A stretch of DNA of 64,000 nt from contig VZSE01001746.1 of assembly GCA_013398275.1 (NCBI GenBank), positions 254,638-318,637 of the forward strand, read 5' to 3'. Position 1 is the stretch's first letter. Each line of letters starts with the position of its first letter. This DNA comes from Promerops cafer (lineage: Eukaryota > Chordata > Aves > Passeriformes > Nectariniidae). Under the pieces are notes generated by a model. That model made no database searches, was not told the origin of the DNA, and was given only the letters and a program-made list of their open reading frames with translations. The position numbers and the translations under genes are program-made. Shown here piece after piece: positions 39,901 to 51,900 of the stretch.

Positions 39901-42900
39901 TCATGAGGTCTTGGAGAACTTTTGTTTTGAAATACTATCAGTTGCTGCAAGAAACTGCAGAAGATTATGTATCTTTTGTTGCCATGTAACTTTCTTCAAG
40001 TTTTGGCAAAAGCTTTAGTTACAAGAAGTACAAATTTTCTTCTTGATTACCAAGAATTTTAGTTGTTTGTGGATTGTTCTTTGTGCTTTACTGAAGTTCT
40101 GTCATAGAAGTGGAATGTAATTACTGAAAGAAAGCACTGCTTTTGTTGTTGCTTCCCTTAACAGCGGCCTCACCTTATTTTCACTTAATCCAATCACTAC
40201 CAGAAAGTGCTCATACTGTGTGTGCTCATATGTGTGCATGTACATTGTCCATAACAGCCTTTAAACAGATTCATATTTTAATAAATGCGATCCATTTTAC
40301 CATTAAAAATAGCAGTTAGACCATGTAATACTTTGATGCATATATGAATGTACTTATAAATGCTAGTTTCTTTTTAAAATTAAGTTTTTGTGAAATACTT
40401 CATATATTTACTTTATAGACTGTTAAAGTATCAGAAAGTTTTGTATCTCCCTAATTAGACATGAGTGTAAAAAAAAAAAAACGGAATGGAAGTTTTGTAG
40501 TTTTTAAGACAGATAGTCCTTTAGAAAATAGTATATCCTAGAAAAGTTCTTGGATGGCAAGTTTAAGGAAGTTTGAAGGTCAAAGTTACATGCAAAAATA
40601 AGTAAGATTTTTTTTAAAATAAGATCCTATTCTTGAAAATAGTATCAAGGCTTTCACAGCCTGGCACATAATGTCTCAGCTATCTTTATAAATTTTATTT
40701 TAATATGTGACGGATTTTTGTTTGGGCTCGGGGGTATTTTTTGGTTTTTTGAAGTCAGAAAGCAGGCTTGCTGCTTTATCTTAGGAAGCAGTCGTATTCT
40801 GATCAGCTCGCATTGGCTGGCTGGCTCCGTCCAGCGGGAGCTGCTCGGAGCCCCGNNNNNNNNNNNNNNNNNNNNNNNNNNNNNNCCCGTCCGGCGGCCC
40901 CGGCGCTGCCCGTCCTTACCGCGTCCGCTCGGCTTCCTCGCGCCGCTCCTCGGCCGCTCCCGTCAGCAGCTGCGGCCGCGGCCCGACCGCGGTGACATCG
41001 CCTCGGCGACCCGCAGTCCGCGTGTGCCGTGCAGGGACCAGACGGGACGTACTGGGGAGAGAGCCGCAGTTCTTTTCTGCGTTTTTCTGGCTCAGGACCG
41101 TTCTGGGCTCGTCAGCCCGGGCTGCGCCCCGCGTCCGAAGCGGTACGTTCCCGCGGGGCGCTGGGCGCTGCCGGCCGTCCCTTCAGGCGGCCCGGAGCAG
41201 CCTCATTTGAACCCCAGCTCTTTGTGGCAGGCTTCTCCCGGCCGGCAAAGGGGGAGCGAAGGCAAAGCAGCGGCGAGCTGCCGGGCGCTGGTTGGACGGG
41301 CGGGCTGCCTCCGCCCCCGGGCCGCTGCGGCAGCGGGGCTGCCGGGAGGAGCTTCGTGCTTCGGCCACCCCGGCTGAGCCCGCCCCGCCCGCGGTGCGGG
41401 ACCCGGCCTCGAGGGAAGCCGAGGCTCAGCCGCGAGACCCCGCTAGTGCCGGGGTTAGGGGGAAACTGGGAGACCGCGAGGAACGCGGGCCCGCTTTGTT
41501 AGACCAAGCGGCAGTAAGGGTGTGTAGCTGCACGGGACTCGGCCCCAAAATGTCGGGGGCGGGGGGGCACTTCCTGCCTTAGGATCTCGTCACAGCGTGC
41601 TCAGGGATGCAGAGATGGATGTTCAGCCAGCAGACTCGCTCAGTGTAGCGCTGAGGGGCTGCTTTCTTAGTACTTCCTAGGTCATCTTTGTCGGGCAACA
41701 GCTCGAAAGCAGAAATAATGGACAATAAAATCGTCCAAATTCAAGCAACCTATTAAAACATTCTAATGCATATTGAGAATTCATTATTTGGCTGAACCTC
41801 AGTGCATTTTGAATTATTCTTCATACTTGTCCTGGTAATCTAAAGCCTGTTTCTCATTTGAATGCTGGAAATTCCTGCAATTTTCCTAGAACCTCTCTAA
41901 AAATTTGCTATTATGGAACTCTCTGTGTGTAGAATGTTTCTGGTTATTAGCTATTAGCTCCGGGTTTAAAAAAGATTTGTTGAATGAATGAGTGTAAAAC
42001 CTGCCTTTATAACTTGCTGGGAATCCTACAAAGAAGTTAGCAAAATTAAAAGTGAAACTTTGCAACATAAAAATGTTATTTTTTTATTACAGTTTAGGAA
42101 ACCAAATGGTTGTTTCAGTCACTGTGTATCACTGACATCATAAGAAGGCTGTATCATATTGTAATAATGGATTTGTTTGCAATTCATCAGTCAGTTTTGA
42201 AGATATTTGTGTTTTGTAAAGTGGGAGGAAACCACTATGAGAGCACTTGAGTTAACCAGAGGACAAATAAAGAGGTTTAAAGATACTGTATTAGAACTAG
42301 TTCTTTTCAAGTTAAAACATGAACAAGTAGTTGTTATTATAATGTTAAATTATTTCCATCATAAAAGTGAATGTCAGAAAAAAACCCCACGTCTAACTAT
42401 ATTACACTATAAATTCAGTATGCCTTAGGCTTTTTAAACTTTTTGTACCTTTCCTGTATGGCCTGTGACTCCTTCAACTTCCTGTTATGTTCATTATTTT
42501 CTATTTTAGCTCAGAAGCTTATTCCTTTCTCTTCTAAAGAGAGAGGACCACTGACTGAAGTGGCCATTTCAGTGCTAGTTAGGAGCACAGTCTGAATGCT
42601 TGGGATTAAAGCAGTCCAAAGCTTTTCCAGTGTACCAGTTTTATACTGAAAAAGCTGGCTTAATAGAACCAGAAAGTGATAATTCTGTTAATTTTTGACA
42701 GATTTAGCAATATTCCCATTAGACTTTCTTTCAGCATGTGTATGATTCACACTCCTTCCTTCCCAAGGTGCCTTTTCAGCCTAGGATACACAGAGCTGCT
42801 CAAGGAAAGGAAGTGGGAGCAGAAGAACGAAGGGAGCGGGTTGCCATGAGTGTTTGTCAGGATATTACAGTGCTTGTTTCCTGTCATCGTTTCCTGATCA

Positions 42901-45900
42901 GTTTCTCCAATTCCTAACTGCTTGTAGAGCTAGATAGGTGATCCTCTAGCTAGATTACTACTTGGGTGGAGTATTTAGTTTTCATTTTAGAATGAACAGT
43001 TTTAGATTCTTTGCTTTTGTTGGAAAATACAGGTTTTTAGCTTGAAGTTATGTCCTGCAGCATCAAGGTTCTTGAAAAAAATTATTTCCTGAGGATGAGG
43101 TTGTTTATTTAGGCCCATATTTATAAAGTATCCATAACCACTCTTAAGCTCTTTAACATATAGTTTAGGTCCGTTGATTTTAGGGCACCTTAAATAAATG
43201 CAGTTGAATGCCTAAAATTTTTACTCAGTGAAGGAGCCTAGAGACTTCTCTTGTGGTGTATTTTTTAGTCATTAGCATTCTCTTACAGGTAATTATGTTA
43301 TAAATAAAATAGTTGAAAAATCAAAATTAGCCAAACTCCGTTTCTTTGACTGTCCTCTTTGCTCAACAAGAAACAAGAAACACAGATCAGCCTTTTGATT
43401 AAGTACTGAGTGCTTTTTTGGCTCTTAAAAGCTGTCTAAATAGCCTGTTCCTATAAGCTTTTGTGTATGGGTTGTTCCAAATACCATATGACAAAGCTTA
43501 TTTCTTCAACCTGTTGTAGTTTTGTCTACAGGGAAAAAGAGAAGTTGTGCCGACTTGATAGATAACAGGGAGCTTTGGATGTGCCAGGTGTTTGTAGCAT
43601 AACTGAATTGTTTGGATAACATTAGGTGTTTGCTCTTTGGGAAGGACTGAAGAGAAAAAAATGGGATTTGCCTTTTTGTGGGCATTCTGCTTGAACCAAG
43701 TGGGCATACCTTTTCCTTGGATTTTTAGCACTGTGAAGTGTAGTTCATTGGTTTTTTAAGAGACTTTAGACTGAATGATTGATTTGCAAAAGATTTCATA
43801 GTTGATTTGTCTTTCATACTAAGAATCTCGGCGATCAGTTTGCATTAAAGTCTATGATTAGAGAATAAAACATCCTACTAGCAGAAAGGTACTAACATCC
43901 AGTTGTTTCTGGCTGTGAAATCTGACAGTTGTCTTCAGCAGGATAATGCAGTTGGCAAGGAGTGGTTTGAAAGACTTGGCTTTGAAAATGAGTGAAAATA
44001 CTATAAAACATCTGGTCATAGAAATTAACTTTGAGTCAGTGATCAGAAATTCAAGGTAAGCCGAAAGAGATAAGAATGTGCCAATCTTAAAAAGGTAAAC
44101 TTTGAGAAATCAAACAGATTGTTTTTCCAGACAGGGTGAAGTTCAATTGCCAGATTCATTTGCCACAAGATCTTTCAAACCCAAAAGTAAAAAAAAGGAA
44201 AGGTGGTTTTGTAGGAATAGTAGGAAAAAGAAAAAATGGATGGATCCAGAGAAAAAACATTGTAAAGAAAAATGACCACCCATACTTAAACCCGAAAGTG
44301 TTTATATAAGATCTGTCTCAGGAAGTCCCTAACCACCACTTGCTGCTGACAGGAAGCAACATCTGGAAAACAGCTATCGTACCTTTGCCTTTTTCCTATA
44401 GTCTTTCCTGAAGCATTTTCTGCTTTCTGACATTGGAAAGCATATGTTTAAAAATGTTAAAATGCATCACTCTTAAAGCATTTAATCTTCTGTAATGTAT
44501 TTTTCCTGATTCATGGGAAAAGTATTAGAAAATAGCTGGGTTTGGGGGGAAAAAGAAAAAAAAATTATAGTATTCTGGAGAAAATCTGTGGTTTTTTAGG
44601 GGCAAAGCTTTGGTAGAAAGCTCCAGACAGCTTCAGAATTTTTTAGCCTGTTTCGGTGGATAGCAAAATGATTTGGACCAGTCAGAGATGATTCGCAGTG
44701 CAGCTTCTTGAATGTAATTCCAGTTGAGTTCTTGGTAACATTTTCTTTCACAAACTGGTATCTTAGTTTGAAAGTTGCTTGGGTTTTGCTGCACTTACTG
44801 CTCTGCTTTTCTCTGTTAGGCTTCATTGCTGCAGTGACAAATGTGGGATGATTAATTCCTGTGCTTGAATAGGGTGAGGTTACTCAGGAAAGACCATGGG
44901 ATCAACATCAAAATTTAATTTTGTTTGTTGATGTTGCTGAGGCAGATTGAGGCAAATAAGGTGCCCTCTCTAGCTCTACATTTTTATAAGGTAACTTTTG
45001 CTTATATCTCATGATAAAAGAGATTGCTTAAAGTACTCACTTTATTCACAGTTAAAATCAGGGTCCATTGTCTGCTTGTACATACAGAGCCTTCCTGCTG
45101 CTGCAACTTAGTCCATATAAGTGCTGTACTCCAAACTCCCCTTCAATAATAGATAAGCAGATATAGGCTAGCACATTTTTCAAACTTGACATAGAACAGT
45201 AGAGTTGTGGCTTGAAGAGACCCCGGGAGATCATCTGGTCTACCTTGTGGGGAAAGCAGGGCCATAAATTAGGTTATCCAGTGTCCAGTCAAGCCATATC
45301 TTGAATATTTCCAGCAAGGGAAATTGCCGTCCTCCTCTGGGAAACCTATTTCAAATTTAAGTGTATTCGCAGAGAAGAAATTTGCTTATATGCAGATAGA
45401 ATGCCCCCCCATCACTTCTTGCTACCACTCTGGAGAGAGTATTTCCATCCTCCCTGTGACTGCTCTATGTGCACTGGAAGAGCAGTTAGGTTCCCTTCCT
45501 GCCCCTTCACTCCTCTAAGCTGAACAAACCCAATTCCTTTAGCCTTTTTTCCTATGGCAAGCTTTCCAATCCTTTCCAATCACCTTGACGGCCATCCATG
45601 GGACCATGTCGTAAATGTGAAAAGTCTCTCTTGAGACATTTCGTAATGAATATATTTCTGTATGTTACAAATCACATGGTGTTGCCTTAGCAAAAGTTTG
45701 TCTTCAGGTTTTTTTAGAGTATTCTGAATCCTACCAAGGTTAACCAGTATATACATTTGGTTTTGTAGAAAATTTTTCCAGCCCTTAATCCTTGGAAAAT
45801 ATCCAGTCTTCTTGAAACCAGCAATACCACAAAACAGTTGGCTTTTTTGCCTATGAGCTAATCTCCTAACAATGGTGTCTTTGGTTTTACAAACTGCTGA

Positions 45901-48900
45901 CTGTAGTAATTTGGGCTTTCTACCACATAGTTAGTTGATAAGTTGCTGTCCCCCTGTCCTCTGCTTTGTTTAGTGTGATACAACCACACTACTGTATGTA
46001 GGAAAATGCTTTCATAAATCTGGTTGACTACTATAAATTGGAAACATATCCTTGTCTCTTCTGGCTCTCCTATCAAACCAGTGTTGTTATTCAATATGTG
46101 AGGAGCAAAAATGGAAAATAATTACTTTCCATAGATTCTCTTCTGTTATGTGTGCCAGTTACTGCGTGTCTTGCAGACCCTGCTTCCTGTACTGAAGGAA
46201 TGCTCAGTGCCCAGGCATCTGTGTTACATACATATGTGCATATGTATGTTACATACGTATGTACACATGCTGTGTTAGCGCATATGTGCATTCAGGGGCT
46301 GTGAATATCTTTAGAAGTGTACATGATTGTAAGTAGGGAACTAAATTGTTTATTAAAACATTTAACTTTTTTTTTTACCTCCTTTTAGAGCCTTTGTTTG
46401 TGGTTTTCACAGTAATAGTACAATTTACTAAATAATTGTGATAGTTTATTATAGTACTTGATCAAAATGTTACCTAAGAATAATAAATTTAAGTCCCCGG
46501 GCTAGTGTGAAATGCTTCTCTATCAGCTAATGATTTTAGTTGCAAAGTAGCGAATGTCTGACTGACAAAGATATTATACAGCAGCTGTTTCCTAGCTTAT
46601 TTGCATTTGCAGAATTACACAGACCCTTAACAGAGCACTATGCATGAAGGTATATATCAAGTATGCAGCAGTGGTGTGGTTTAGACACCTAATTTTTGGG
46701 TGGTTAGCCCTACTATTTTACAGTATAGTTTTTTATTCATTATTTTTAAAGTTTAAAAAAATAAAAAGTAAAAAAGGCACCTGAAAATGATGCAAGTTTT
46801 CAGTCTTTATCTGCACAGATTTTTTTATGATCAGCTTTGCAACAGTGTATATTTCTGAAAAAATTTTAGGTGCTGTAAGTTTTGGATTACACCTTGTGCC
46901 TGCAAATTGTCATAAACCCCCCAAATTCTGAATTGTTAAGAATAAATGGTGCTGCTCAGGTAAAAGAAGTATGTGGCAGAACAGAAAACTTGAACCCAGG
47001 CTTTCTAACTTGCAGGCAAATGCCTTAAGAAAACAGATTTCTTTTTGTTTCTGTTAGTGCTATTTAAAGTAATACCTGCCCAGCTTTTCTCATTAGTATA
47101 ACTTTGTACATGTGATTTACTGGACTGAAAGTGTTTTGTCTTTCATAGCATGTTATGTCAGTCTTTCTTAAAGAGGAACAAATTGCTCACCATAATTGTT
47201 CATGAACGTTTTAAAGCTTACATGCTCCAGCTCAGGTTCTTCAGAACTGAGTGAAGCTGAATAACCACTGATTTTCGAAGGCTTAGGAGTATTTTTCTTA
47301 AGACCTCTTTCTTAGTACCCATCAACTCCAAAGTATGCTTTTTTTATTATCTGCCTCAGTGCTACCTTCTCAGAAGCCTTGAGTATTGAATAAAGAAAAC
47401 AGTAGGAGAAGCTAACTGTAGATCAAGACACGGGTTTACAGACTCATCCTGCTGAACACTGCAGTTCTCCATAAATATTTTTTTTCAGTAAAATTTAGCC
47501 TTGGAAATTGTTGTCTGGTGGATGGAGGACTCAAAATGTGCTATCCGAGTGGCATTTGAAGTTCACTTTTTTGCCATACTAATGTTTTCCTGTCTTTAAA
47601 CTGTTACTAATATTACTGCTTTGTTTGATCTTTGCAGTAGAAGTTTAAAAGCTTGGTGTTACAGGTTTGGTTTTCTTTTGCCAACTTAAAAATAATTGGT
47701 CCCCTTTGCACAGAGTGATTTGCATTAATAAATGTAGTCCTGGGTTATTTGGCCATGCCTTCCCTCAGCATGTGTTGTTACTTCCATGGGACCATAAACT
47801 AATGAACACTGTTGTCTGCATACAATATCCAGCTGCAAAATTAGTTCTGGTGACAATGGAGAAAAGTGAGTATCACTGGAAAACGATACTTGCCTGTGGA
47901 AGAAGCTGCCCATGAGCTCACCCTCTGGAAAATATCCCGATGGCCTCACATCCTAGTTTTTTTCAGTGCACAGTAGCACAAATGTGAGCCAAAGTTTGAA
48001 AAGCTAGTGCTGTGTGTTTGCTTTGGCATGGGGCAGCCCTGAGGCTTTCCTTTGAGAAATGGGTCTTGAAGTCTTTTGCTGAAGGGAGTAATTTTGTCAT
48101 TCCTCTGTGCAAAAGAAACTGATTCTTATCTATTATTTCTAGCACGTAATATATGTAGAAGAGTTGAAAATATCACTGCCCAGATTAAAAAAAAAACACA
48201 TAAAAACCTGATTATCCTTCTTGCTTTAAAGGAAGAGAGGGAGATGAGCAATATGGGAAAGGTGTAGCTTGGTGTGTAATTACAAAAAATGTGTTCTTTT
48301 ATACTCTAGCATATTACATTCAGTTTAAATTTTTTGGCATCTATCAGTTTGGGTTTTTTCTTCCTGCACCCCACTACCTACCAGAGGCCCATTTCCTTAC
48401 ACTTTTATTTGGAATTTACAGGCCTAGGCTAACACCTTGCATCCTTTTTGGTGCTTGTATATCTTGTTGGTCCTTATCTGTATGTTGTCCTGGAAAATAG
48501 ATTCTTTGTCCTGAAAAAATGCTTACATCCACCTCTACAGAGTGGAATTGTGTTTATACCTTTAATATCAGTGAGAAAAGCTGCAGACTTGCTCAAAATA
48601 GCTGGGAAGTGGCCTTGACCCAGGCTGCCATAAGGCATGTTGCAGTGTAGAGGCTATGAGCAAATAGAATTTTTACAGCCATAACTCTAACTACGTTTTG
48701 ATGTGCCACTTGACAAGAGGGAGCAGTGAAGAACTGCTGTATGGAGCCTCAGTCTAGGTAGGATCTCTAGGCCATTGCAAAATCTTGGGGACTCAGGATT
48801 TGCTCAACACTAAACTGCTACAAAGCCACTCTAATACTAGGGAAATTGGAGTTCTTCCCTCGTTCTGAGGTGTAAGGTGCCTGGTCCATGCTGGCCTTGT

Positions 48901-51900
48901 GTAGGTGTTAGGATCTCTCGAGTGTGTGGGATGATGGCCGAAGCAGTTCCCCGTGTGGTTGAAATCCTTCCTCAGATAAAGTTCAAAAAAGCTGAAAATA
49001 ATAATTGGGGGTGTTTTTCCCCCTTGAAAATCTAAGTAAGACTGAGATGTGTAAACAAAGCAGGACAAAAGTGCTGTTTATATTTCTCTATTGTGATACG
49101 TGAAATTTAGTATGAGGTGTAATAAACTGGTATGATTAATAGCTTATCTTCATGAGAGTGAAAAAGGACAAAGAAAGAACAGGTATTGCCCTTGACAAAC
49201 TTGTAGAAAATTGTCTTCTAATCACATAAAGTCATACTTTTTTTCTTTTTACCTCTCTGCTTTTGTATGTATTTTGATAATCTAGGAAAGCAAACCCCGA
49301 TTACTCCCTCTTCCTTTAAACTCACTCATCCTTCAGCTTGGGAAGTTACTGTAGCTGAGAGAAGTAAAATCGCATCGGCATACTTAATCAGTAGGTCCAG
49401 AACTGCAGACTACTAATATAAATTACAAAAACAGAGGGGGTTTTGTTTAGTTTTGTTTTAAGAAAAGAGAGCAAATAAAACAATCACTCAAAACATTCAT
49501 AACTTTTGATACATCATTCTGTCTTTCTAGAGGTAGAAATGTGTAGAGAGAGAAATGAAGATAAGTTGAGAATGGTTTTTAGAAGGTACTTTCCAGGAGA
49601 AAGCAATAAATACCCCAGGTTACTGTTAAGATAAAACTGTTAAGGTAGTCTGAGTCATATGAACTGCTTTATAAACTGTACTCATATTTATGATATATAT
49701 ATATAAATATGAAGATATAGAATATATATATATAAATATATATATTTCTTCAAGAGAGGGTTTTTAATATGGGAAGAAAATTTTTGCAGGACTGATCTGT
49801 GTCATTGCAGAAAGTTAAACTAGAGTGTAAAACTTGACCTGATTTTTAAGCATCTTTTTTTCTTTGTTTTAACTCCAGCATGACTGGAAATTCCCATTGG
49901 CTTGTATGTTGTTCAGCTGTTAATCCAGCTCTATTCCACTCATTTACAAGAGTACTTATTTACTAATCGTCCCTTTTGGTTTTGGTGGGATTATTAAATT
50001 ACCTTTGGTCACTGGAGCACTCTCCTATTTGTCATGTCAGCGGGTCTAATGGGCATATATGGTTCTTTCATAGTCCAAATACACAGACTGCTGGGGACTT
50101 GAGAGACAGTTTAGTTATGGCCTTATGGTTTCCAAGCAAAGCATTTAACAGTTCATAACAAACTGAATTTGTTCTGGCTTGTTGCCACCTCTTTGTCTGT
50201 CTCTTCAGTTTTCAGTGACAGGTCATACGATTTCCTTGTTCATTCCTCACTAAGCAGTGTAAGGCTTTTCCAGAATGCATGAATGAATATGGTAAAAACC
50301 TAAACAAATTAGGTATTGCAGCCTGGCTAATGCTGGACATAACATAGTGTGATCCAATGAGCAACGTACTGGTCAAGATGGCAGAGATCTGAAGAAACAG
50401 ATATGTGGCGAGCTCTGCTTGAGTGAGAAAAAGTCTTGCAAGGGATTTTCATAAAGTATTCCTAAGTCTCAGGGCAGAAAAGGTAATGGAGATCTTCCAC
50501 GCTGGTGGCAGACAAAGGAAGAATTGCAGTGGTCTCTGGTCATGGGAGCCAGCAGCATTGTGTCCCCCTGCTGTCAGCACCAGCAGCTGGGGCAGCTCTC
50601 ACTCCTTTTTTAGTGTCCTTTTTATGGTTCTGCAATTGCTCATCATAGGCAGTAGCCTAAGTGCACAAAGCTTTTCTGTCTTTTTAAGGGGTGTCATAGA
50701 ACTCAAGCAGTAATTACGGAATTTTTCAAAATGCAAATCTCAAGCTTTCCTTTGTTTAATGGGCCCAGACCACAGTGGGGGTAAACAGCTTCTGGCTGCT
50801 ATATTCATTAAAAATTATGCAACTGTTTCTGTTTGAAAGACTAGATCAATTGATTGATTGATTTGTTTGTTTCAGGAATTTATCTCTTGGATTTAATCTA
50901 CATAGATTCTGCATATCCTGCTTCAGACAGCATAATGGAGAATGAACAAAGATCCAATCAAATGAACAATATTCTCCGAATAATAGCTGATCTGCAAGTA
51001 TCCTGCAACTATGGTTGGTAAATTTTGTTGTGCCTATTAAGCCTTAACTAAAATTTCTTTAGTGCGAAATTGTGGAAGCAGATTTTGGCCCTGAGGGAAC
51101 ACAAGAGGCTGATGTTGGTAGAGTTGAACAGTAGTGAGTGATGTAGCTTCCACTTCTGTATAGCTTCAGTCTTACCAGTAAATTGGGCAGATAAGCACCT
51201 ATTCTAAATTGCAAGAGCTGTAACAAAGGTTGTGTAGAGTTTACTGTTACATGTGGGATACAAATGACATACTTTCGAGTAGCAGCTTTTGCATTTGGCT
51301 TATATACTGTTTCCACCAGAGGCAATCAGAGAGAATTATCTTAATATCTTCCCTTTACTTTGCAGTAGATATGATGTCTAGAGTGTGGAATGTGTTCATT
51401 TGGTTATCATTTTGTTGTTAGCGTCCTGGTGATATATTTACAAAATGAAATACAAATATTTCAGTCTACACTGCAGTTGTTCAACTCTGCTAAGCTTTTG
51501 CACATATGTTGCTCCTGGATGAAGTCAGGAAAATGAGGGGTAATTTCTTTTTGTTTACTCTAAAAATAATTTCCTCAGTTTTAGCCTGCTAGTGAAGCTG
51601 TATATCAAGAAATGTGCTGGTTTTGGTGTCTTAGTGAATACTCAGTGTACTCTTGGTGAGTTAGCGAGATTTTTCATTGCTTAAACATGTAACAAGCTGA
51701 AAAGCCTTGAGTGCGACTAAACAATCAAATTCAGAAAATTTAAAAGCTGCAGTTTTGGAGAGCTTAAAAAAAAAAGGATTGCTAGATTGTGAAAAAACAA
51801 GGTGAGTTGTTAACTGTGTATGCTTAAGTATCTAGCCCTTATCCCTTTTTGTCAACTTCAGTATTTCAAAGTATCTAAAGGTAGGAACTAGGCATAAGAA

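Larger units (their letters stand above)
23949..50875 (+). other. RALGPS1: Large RALGPS1 intron hosting ANGPTL2
   Basis: A 26.9 kb intron, by far the longest seen here. It contains ANGPTL2 on the opposite strand (about 25365-33250, probably reaching the CpG island near 41 kb), three CR1 fragments, simple repeats and long AT-rich stretches (about 35.1-40.7 kb and 41.7-50.8 kb) in which I see no further gene. Confidence 0.9.
45601..50875. other. RALGPS1: Rest of the large intron
   Basis: AT-rich intronic sequence up to the next RALGPS1 exon. It contains a TACATA/TATGTA inverted repeat (46226-46249) and an AT-rich microsatellite (49692-49747). No exon is recognised. Confidence 0.6.

Noticed and set aside
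40718..41582. Several overlapping proline/arginine-rich readings in the second CpG island
   Set aside because: Overlapping frames on both strands, no family resemblance, and the composition typical of CpG-rich DNA.
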